Assembly: GCA_030430125.1 (NCBI GenBank)
Contig: JAUIGA010000045.1
Location: 1-13,408, forward strand
Origin: Chloroflexia bacterium
GTDB lineage: Bacteria > Chloroflexota > Chloroflexia > Thermomicrobiales > UBA6265
Direction of reading: 5' to 3'
Length of the DNA stretch: 13,408 nucleotides
The notes below the pieces were generated by a model. That model worked only from the letters and a program-made list of their open reading frames with translations. It had not been told where the DNA came from and ran no database searches. Position numbers and translations under genes: made by a program. Positions 10,115 to 13,408 of the stretch are shown piece by piece. Each line of letters starts with the position of its first letter. Positions within the stretch are counted from its first letter, which is position 1.

Positions 10115-10669
10115 ATGAGCATCGACTGGCTGCGGAATTTCGACGAGGCGGTCGCCACCGCTCGCAAGCGACGCGCGCCGATCCTGATCGACGTCTACCA
10201 GGACCACTGAGAGGGTTGTGACAAGCTGGATGCCGTGACGTATCCAGATCACCGTGTGCAATCCGCCATCACCGAGCGCTTCGTCCCGCTCAAGCTCCAC
10301 CTGCTCGACGACCGGCAGGTCACCCGGCCGTTCCAGGTGTTCTGGACGCCGACGATCCTGATCGGCGACCGCAGTGGCAAGGTTCGCTATACATCCGTGA
10401 ACTACCTGCCGCCGGACGAGTTCCTGGATGTGCTCGACATCGGCGAGGCGCTGGTCGCGATGCGCTGGCGGGACCATGACACCGCGATCGCCGCGCTCGG
10501 TCGTGTCGACGAGCGGCGACAGGACGGACCATTGAACGCCGAAGCACTCTACTGGCTGGGCATCACCGAGTATTTTCGGCAGAACCGCAGCTCGCAGGCC
10601 TCGCACGCCGTCTGGGATGAGCTGATCGAACGCTTCCCGGACTCGATCTGGGCGAAGCGCGTACCGTAG
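10115..10669 (+). CDS. Thioredoxin-fold protein with in-frame TGA (selenoprotein candidate, UxxC)
   Basis: Read through one TGA at 10208-10210, the frame gives 184 residues. The N-terminal part (about 1-110) is a thioredoxin fold: PILIDVYQDH leads to U32-E33-G34-C35, followed by DKLDAVTYPD, with the cis-proline motif FWTPT (P79). The C-terminal part (about 115-184) is helical and TPR-like (AEALYWLGITEYFRQ, WDELIERFPDSIWAKR). The TGA replaces exactly the first Cys of the expected CxxC. A SECIS-like hairpin follows at 10226-10247. The ATG at 10115 has AGGAG and AAAGG upstream (spacings 14 and 9). Start-to-stop calling would begin at a GTG at 10235 and lose the active site. Trx-type UxxC proteins reduce disulfides or peroxides; the substrate is unknown. 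A nonsense mutation is the alternative. Decoding requires SelA/B/C/D elsewhere in the genome. Confidence 0.85.
10226..10247 (+). promoter_or_regulatory. Candidate bacterial SECIS element
   Basis: CTGGATGC (10226-10233) pairs with GTATCCAG (10240-10247) in an 8-bp stem including one G-U pair, closing the 6-nt loop CGTGAC. The loop begins 23 nt after the TGA and its second base is G. The published bacterial SECIS rule asks for a stem-loop whose apical loop lies 16-37 nt after the UGA with a G in one of its first two positions; both conditions hold. SelB would bind this structure to deliver Sec-tRNA. Base pairing was judged by eye, with no folding energy computed. Confidence 0.7.
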
Positions 10670-10918
10670 GGGTGGCCGGCATCGTTCGGCAGGGAAACGT
10701 GACTGGCATACCAGGTGGGTCGGTAGGCTCGCCCCTCCGTGGGCGAGCGCGGCGTTTCCCTCAGCGAACGGGCTCCGGCGACCAGTGACGCCAATGGCAC
10801 GTCCAGACCCCGCATCCCCTGCCCGGGCACGGTGACCCGGGCCTACCCAATTGTCGACATTGCCCGCGCGGGACACTGGCGAGGACGACGACCGGCGGCG
10901 CAGGCCACTCGCCCCTAC
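10666..10918. repeat. Palindrome-rich noncoding element with GTAGGGG inverted ends
   Basis: The 266-nt gap between the selenoprotein candidate and the DinB-like gene is almost filled by this element. Its left end GTAGGGGTGGCC (10666-10677) overlaps the stop codon. Its right end, read on the minus strand from 10918, is GTAGGGGCGAGTGGCC, the same sequence with a 4-nt insertion. Inside are a branched structure (10691-10761), GCCCGGG/CCCGGGC (10821-10827 and 10836-10842) and the palindrome CCCGCGCGGG (10863-10872). No gene is visible in it. A related shorter copy lies at 8493-8565. It looks like a MITE-like or REP-like dispersed repeat. Confidence 0.55.
10691..10761 (+). terminator. Branched hairpin structure, possible terminator
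   Basis: AGGGAAACG (10691-10699) pairs perfectly with CGTTTCCCT (10753-10761). Inside are CTGG/CCAG (10703-10706, 10711-10714) and GCTCGCCC/GGGCGAGC (10727-10734, 10741-10748, 6-nt loop). Together they form a three-way junction of 71 nt, starting 21 nt past the upstream stop. No U-run follows, so termination is only one possibility; it may simply be part of the repeat element. Confidence 0.4.
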
Positions 10919-10935
10919 AGAATCCTGGATCCGGA

Positions 10936-11457
10936 TCACCCAGCCAGGATCTTCTCGATGTACTCCCGGTGGTCATCGAAATGGCTACACCCGTCACTCA
11001 TCAGGATCTCCATGAACGGCACCTCCCGCCGCTGCTCCCGCGTGTCCGCGGCCAGCGCGCTCGACGGCTGCAACAGAACGTCGAACTCCGTCTGGCGTAC
11101 GACCGCGACAAGCTCCTCATGTACGGCGCGGGCGTTCGCCATCACCGCATCGTAGGGGCTGCCGGCCGTCTGGTCGCGAACGATCTGGTTGAGCGGATCG
11201 AAATCCAGCAGGAATTGCTCATCCGTCACGCCGAGCCCCTCGTGGCGCGTTTTCCCCTGCAGGGGATAGAGCGCGGTCTTCTCCCACGCGGTCACGTGCG
11301 CGAGGTGGTCGAGCGCGGTCCAGCCAACCGGGTCACGCTTCGCGGAATAGGCCTCCTTCGGGTACGCGGTCATCGTCGCCATCAGGCGTTGCCATGCCGC
11401 ATCGATCTCCTCCAGCAGACCGTCAATGGTCAATCCCTGATAGTTCTCCGCTGCCAT
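10936..11457 (-). CDS. DinB-like / ClbS-type four-helix bundle protein
   Basis: A 173-residue helical protein of the DinB-like superfamily, closest in look to the DUF1706/ClbS type. The conserved DHLAHVTAWEKTALYPLQG (H51, H54) at the end of helix two and CSHFDDHREYIEKI (H159, H163) near the C-terminus place histidines as in metal-binding DinB-fold proteins. Family members include thiol-dependent transferases, isomerases and the colibactin-protection protein ClbS; no specific role can be assigned. The ATG at 11457 has AAAGGGG 6 nt upstream. It lies 77 nt downstream of azlD on the same strand and could share its transcript. No hairpin or convincing promoter was seen in that gap. Confidence 0.8.
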   Translation of the reverse strand: MAAENYQGLTIDGLLEEIDAAWQRLMATMTAYPKEAYSAKRDPVGWTALDHLAHVTAWEKTALYPLQGKTRHEGLGVTDEQFLLDFDPLNQIVRDQTAGSPYDAVMANARAVHEELVAVVRQTEFDVLLQPSSALAADTREQRREVPFMEILMSDGCSHFDDHREYIEKILAG

Positions 11458-11534
11458 CGACTACCCCTTTCTCAACGCTGCGGACACAAGCGGTACTGCC
11501 TCAATGGAACGATGGAAGGGGTCCAGATGTAAAA

Positions 11535-11843
11535 TCAGCCTCCCGTCACCTGTCGCACGATCCAGATCGTGCCGACGCCAGCCAGCATCGCGATCAACAG
11601 GTTGCCCCGCCACCTCATCGCCAGCGCGGTTGCAGCGAGCGCGATCACCCCGGCGACCCCCTCCGCCAGTACGGCCGGGACCACCAGCGCGGTGAGCACG
11701 GCGCCCGGCAGATAGGCGAGCATCACCGCGACACGCGGCGAGAGCGTGATGCGACCCATGATCCAGTATCCGCCCGCGCGGGTGGCGTACGTGACGACCG
11801 CCATGAGCAGGATCGCGAGCAGCGCCTCGGGATGAATGCTCAT
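11535..11843 (-). CDS. azlD: AzlD family branched-chain amino acid exporter subunit
   Basis: A 102-residue membrane protein of about four hydrophobic segments, the small partner of AzlC in a two-subunit exporter of branched-chain amino acids (AzlCD/BrnFE type). Family features are LLAILLMAVVTYATRAGGYWIMG at the N-terminus (the conserved T-x-R-x-G region) and LAYLPGAVLTALVVPAVLAEG. The ATG at 11843 overlaps the azlC stop by 4 nt (ATGA), indicating translational coupling. The frame stays open 51 codons upstream inside azlC, but that part is a shadow of azlC and is not membrane-like. Confidence 0.9.
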   Translation of the reverse strand: MSIHPEALLAILLMAVVTYATRAGGYWIMGRITLSPRVAVMLAYLPGAVLTALVVPAVLAEGVAGVIALAATALAMRWRGNLLIAMLAGVGTIWIVRQVTGG

Positions 11844-12631
11844 GCGGGCGGCTCCTTCGACGCGACCGTCGCCACCTTGTCCGGGTCGACGGTCAATGCC
11901 GCGACGACCACACCCGACACCGCGCCGATCATGATGTACCAGGTGCCCGGCAGCCATTGGTATGCCAGCCAGGCGGTAATGCCGGCCGTCGTCCACGGCA
12001 CCAGGTCGAACCGGCTCTGCCAGGTGCCGAACAACATTGCCGCGAAGATCGCGGCGAAGGCGAAATCGAGCCCGACCGCCGCTGGATCACCGATCTGGCT
12101 GCCCAGCATGAATCCGATCGCGGTGGCCGGCACCCACCCGATCGGCAACATCGTCAACACGCCCATCAGGAACCCGGCATCGCGCTCCCCGCGGGCATAG
12201 CGGTTCATCGCCACCGCCCAGCCCTCGTCCGCCATGATGTGCAGCCACGGATACACGCGGCGCGCGGGATAGCCATCGAGCCACGGCCGCAGGGCCGCGC
12301 CGAGCAACAGCAGGCGGAGGTTGATCAACACTGTGGTGATGACGATGGCCGCAACCGGCAGCGGGTAGCTCCACAGGTCGAGCGCGGCGGTCTGGGCGGC
12401 GCCGGCGAAGACGATGGTGTTCATCAGCACCACTTCAAGCAGCGTCAACCCGACCTGCCGGGCCAGCACACCGAAGACCATGCCATAGGCGGCGACGCTG
12501 AGGGCCACCGGGAAGCCCGCCAGCAAGCCACGTCGATATCCGGCGCGGGTCCACGGATTTCGATTGCCTGGCGCCGCATCCTGGCTGTTTTGCACCGAGG
12601 TTTCCGCGGTTGCCTGCACGACACCATCCAA
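11840..12631 (-). CDS. azlC: AzlC family branched-chain amino acid exporter subunit
   Basis: The large subunit of the AzlCD exporter, about 263 residues with seven to eight hydrophobic segments. Family signatures are YGMVFGVLARQVGLTLLEVV (49-68), MNTIVFAGAAQTAAL (70-84) and VLINLRLLLLGAALRPWL (101-118). Export of leucine, isoleucine, valine or analogues is known for family members; the substrate here is inferred. The start is uncertain. The longest frame begins with TTG at 12631 without a visible ribosome site; GTG codons at residues 5 and 13 are alternatives, since the first 25 residues are polar and not conserved. It is divergent from apt, about 100 nt apart, with no clear promoter in that gap. 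Confidence 0.9.
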   Translation of the reverse strand: MDGVVQATAETSVQNSQDAAPGNRNPWTRAGYRRGLLAGFPVALSVAAYGMVFGVLARQVGLTLLEVVLMNTIVFAGAAQTAALDLWSYPLPVAAIVITTVLINLRLLLLGAALRPWLDGYPARRVYPWLHIMADEGWAVAMNRYARGERDAGFLMGVLTMLPIGWVPATAIGFMLGSQIGDPAAVGLDFAFAAIFAAMLFGTWQSRFDLVPWTTAGITAWLAYQWLPGTWYIMIGAVSGVVVAALTVDPDKVATVASKEPPA

Positions 12632-12733
12632 TCGAAGCTACCGGCCGGGACGCGTCGCCGGTCGCGCCGCCACCAATGTGAGTACACTCGTTGCGGATTA
12701 ACGACGTTGGCTCAAGCCAGGATGCAGATACCC

Positions 12734-13270
12734 ATGACCGACCCGAATCGCCAGGCACTCGGCGAACGACTCAAGCCGCTCGTCCGCGATATCCCCGACT
12801 TTCCGCAAGCGGGGATCATGTTCCGCGACATTACCACGTTGCTGGCCGATGGCACGGCGTTCAGGCAGGCCGTCGACGGCATGGCGGAAGGCTTCACCGG
12901 TATCGACAAGGTGGTGATCATCGAAAGCCGCGGCTTCATCCTCGGCACACCGATCGCCTACGCGCTCGGTGCCGGGGTGGTGCCGGTGCGCAAGCCGGGA
13001 CGACTGCCCGCCCCGACCTACGCCGAGGCCTATTCGCTGGAGTACCGGAACGACGAGCTGGAGATCCACCAGGATGCGATCCTGCCCGGCGAGCAGGTGT
13101 TGATCGTCGACGACCTGCTGGCAACCGGCGGCACCGTCGCGGCGACGATCCGCCTGGTCGAGCGCCTCGAAGGCAAGGTGGCCGGTGTCAGCGTCCTCGC
13201 CGAGCTCAGCGACCTTCGTGGTCGCGATCGCGTTCCCGGATACCGGGTGCACAGCCTCATCGTCTATTGA
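12734..13270 (+). CDS. apt: Adenine phosphoribosyltransferase
   Basis: Apt condenses adenine with PRPP to make AMP in purine salvage, complementing the de novo purKE pair at the left end. The 178-residue protein has the usual length. It shows RDIPDFPQAGIMFRDITTLL at the N-terminus, ESRGFILGTPIAYALGAG (64-81), VPVRKPGRLPAPTY with the flexible-loop lysine, and the PRPP-binding VLIVDDLLATGGT (122-134). The ATG at 12734 has AGGA 11 nt upstream; an ATG at 12722 in the same frame would add four residues (MQIP) and cannot be excluded. The frame is open far upstream through the azlC antisense strand, which is not coding for this protein. Confidence 0.96.
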   Translation: MTDPNRQALGERLKPLVRDIPDFPQAGIMFRDITTLLADGTAFRQAVDGMAEGFTGIDKVVIIESRGFILGTPIAYALGAGVVPVRKPGRLPAPTYAEAYSLEYRNDELEIHQDAILPGEQVLIVDDLLATGGTVAATIRLVERLEGKVAGVSVLAELSDLRGRDRVPGYRVHSLIVY

Positions 13271-13344
13271 CGCGACGCCTCCCGCAATGGTCGGCTTGGT
13301 ATGTGGAAGTTCAGAAACATGTGAGACGGCGGCGATGATGAAGT

Positions 13345-13408
13345 GAGGGGATCGACCCGGGTATCTTGGTGGTGCTGAATCGACCAGGATACGGAAGGAG
13401 ATCCCCTC
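13345..13408. repeat. Imperfect palindrome with a ribosome binding site at the window edge
   Basis: GAGGGGATC (13345-13353) pairs with GATCCCCTC (13400-13408), and GTATCTTGGT (13361-13370) pairs with ACCAGGATAC (13383-13392) with one T-G. They are separated by a symmetrical 7 x 7 nt internal loop and closed by a 12-nt loop. The right arm contains GGAAGGAGA (13393-13401), a strong ribosome site with 8 nt left to the edge, so a gene probably begins at or just after 13409. Such a symmetrical leader would fit an insertion sequence or a translation-controlled gene, but no coding sequence is visible. Confidence 0.5.

Noticed and set aside
10208..10210. TGA as an ordinary stop, with a separate 31-codon ORF and a GTG-started gene at 10235
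   Set aside because: The GTG at 10235 has no ribosome site and would cut off the first half of a thioredoxin fold. Both halves align as one protein, and the stop falls on the catalytic position.
10691..10761. tRNA gene, possibly tRNA-Sec, from the cloverleaf-like fold
   Set aside because: There is no T-loop GTTCNANNC in the right place, no 3' CCA context, no anticodon arm, and the helix lengths do not match any tRNA, including tRNA-Sec.
9596..10939. 447-codon minus-strand open frame over the tautomerase and selenoprotein genes
   Set aside because: It is antisense to two well-supported genes and the 10666 repeat, has no recognisable domain and no ribosome site. Its existence does not argue against the plus-strand genes.
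11957..12733. Upstream extension of the apt frame
   Set aside because: The added 260 residues are antisense to azlC and not adenine phosphoribosyltransferase-like. The family starts at MTDPNRQ or MQIPMTD.

Overview
The window is GC-rich bacterial chromosome from a free-living heterotroph. Gene content is mostly housekeeping: purine synthesis and salvage, aconitase, tyrosyl-tRNA synthetase and branched-chain amino acid export. The high GC, the frequent GTG and TTG starts, a LytR-CpsA-Psr protein and intergenic palindromes ending in GTAGGGG suggest a Chloroflexota lineage such as Thermomicrobia. That placement is an impression and has not been tested.

Layout, left to right. The 3' part of purK runs into purE (+). 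A flavin reductase gene and acnA follow on the minus strand, with a strong hairpin between them. A DUF4239 membrane-protein gene (+) is divergent from acnA and has a recognisable promoter overlapped by an operator-like inverted repeat. Three minus-strand genes follow: a PPOX-family flavin protein, tyrS (with a terminator hairpin) and an LCP protein with a Tat-type signal. Divergent from the LCP gene are a tautomerase-family gene and a thioredoxin-fold gene (+). A 253-bp palindrome-rich noncoding element follows. Then come a DinB-like gene, azlD and azlC (all minus), and apt (+). The window ends in an imperfect palindrome containing a strong ribosome binding site, apparently for a gene that starts just outside.

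The most interesting item is the thioredoxin-fold gene at 10115-10669. Its frame is interrupted by one TGA exactly where the first cysteine of a CxxC motif belongs, giving U-E-G-C. Directly downstream is an 8-bp stem with a 6-nt loop carrying a G at its second position, at a spacing that fits a bacterial SECIS element. The simplest reading is a selenocysteine-containing thioredoxin-like protein. A normal gene call would truncate it to the part after the TGA and lose the active site.

Functional links: purK, purE and apt all feed purine nucleotide supply, from de novo synthesis and from salvage. AzlC and AzlD form one two-subunit exporter with a 4-nt gene overlap. The flavin reductase, the PPOX protein and the selenoprotein candidate are all redox-type proteins, but they lie in separate transcription units and nothing here shows that they work together.
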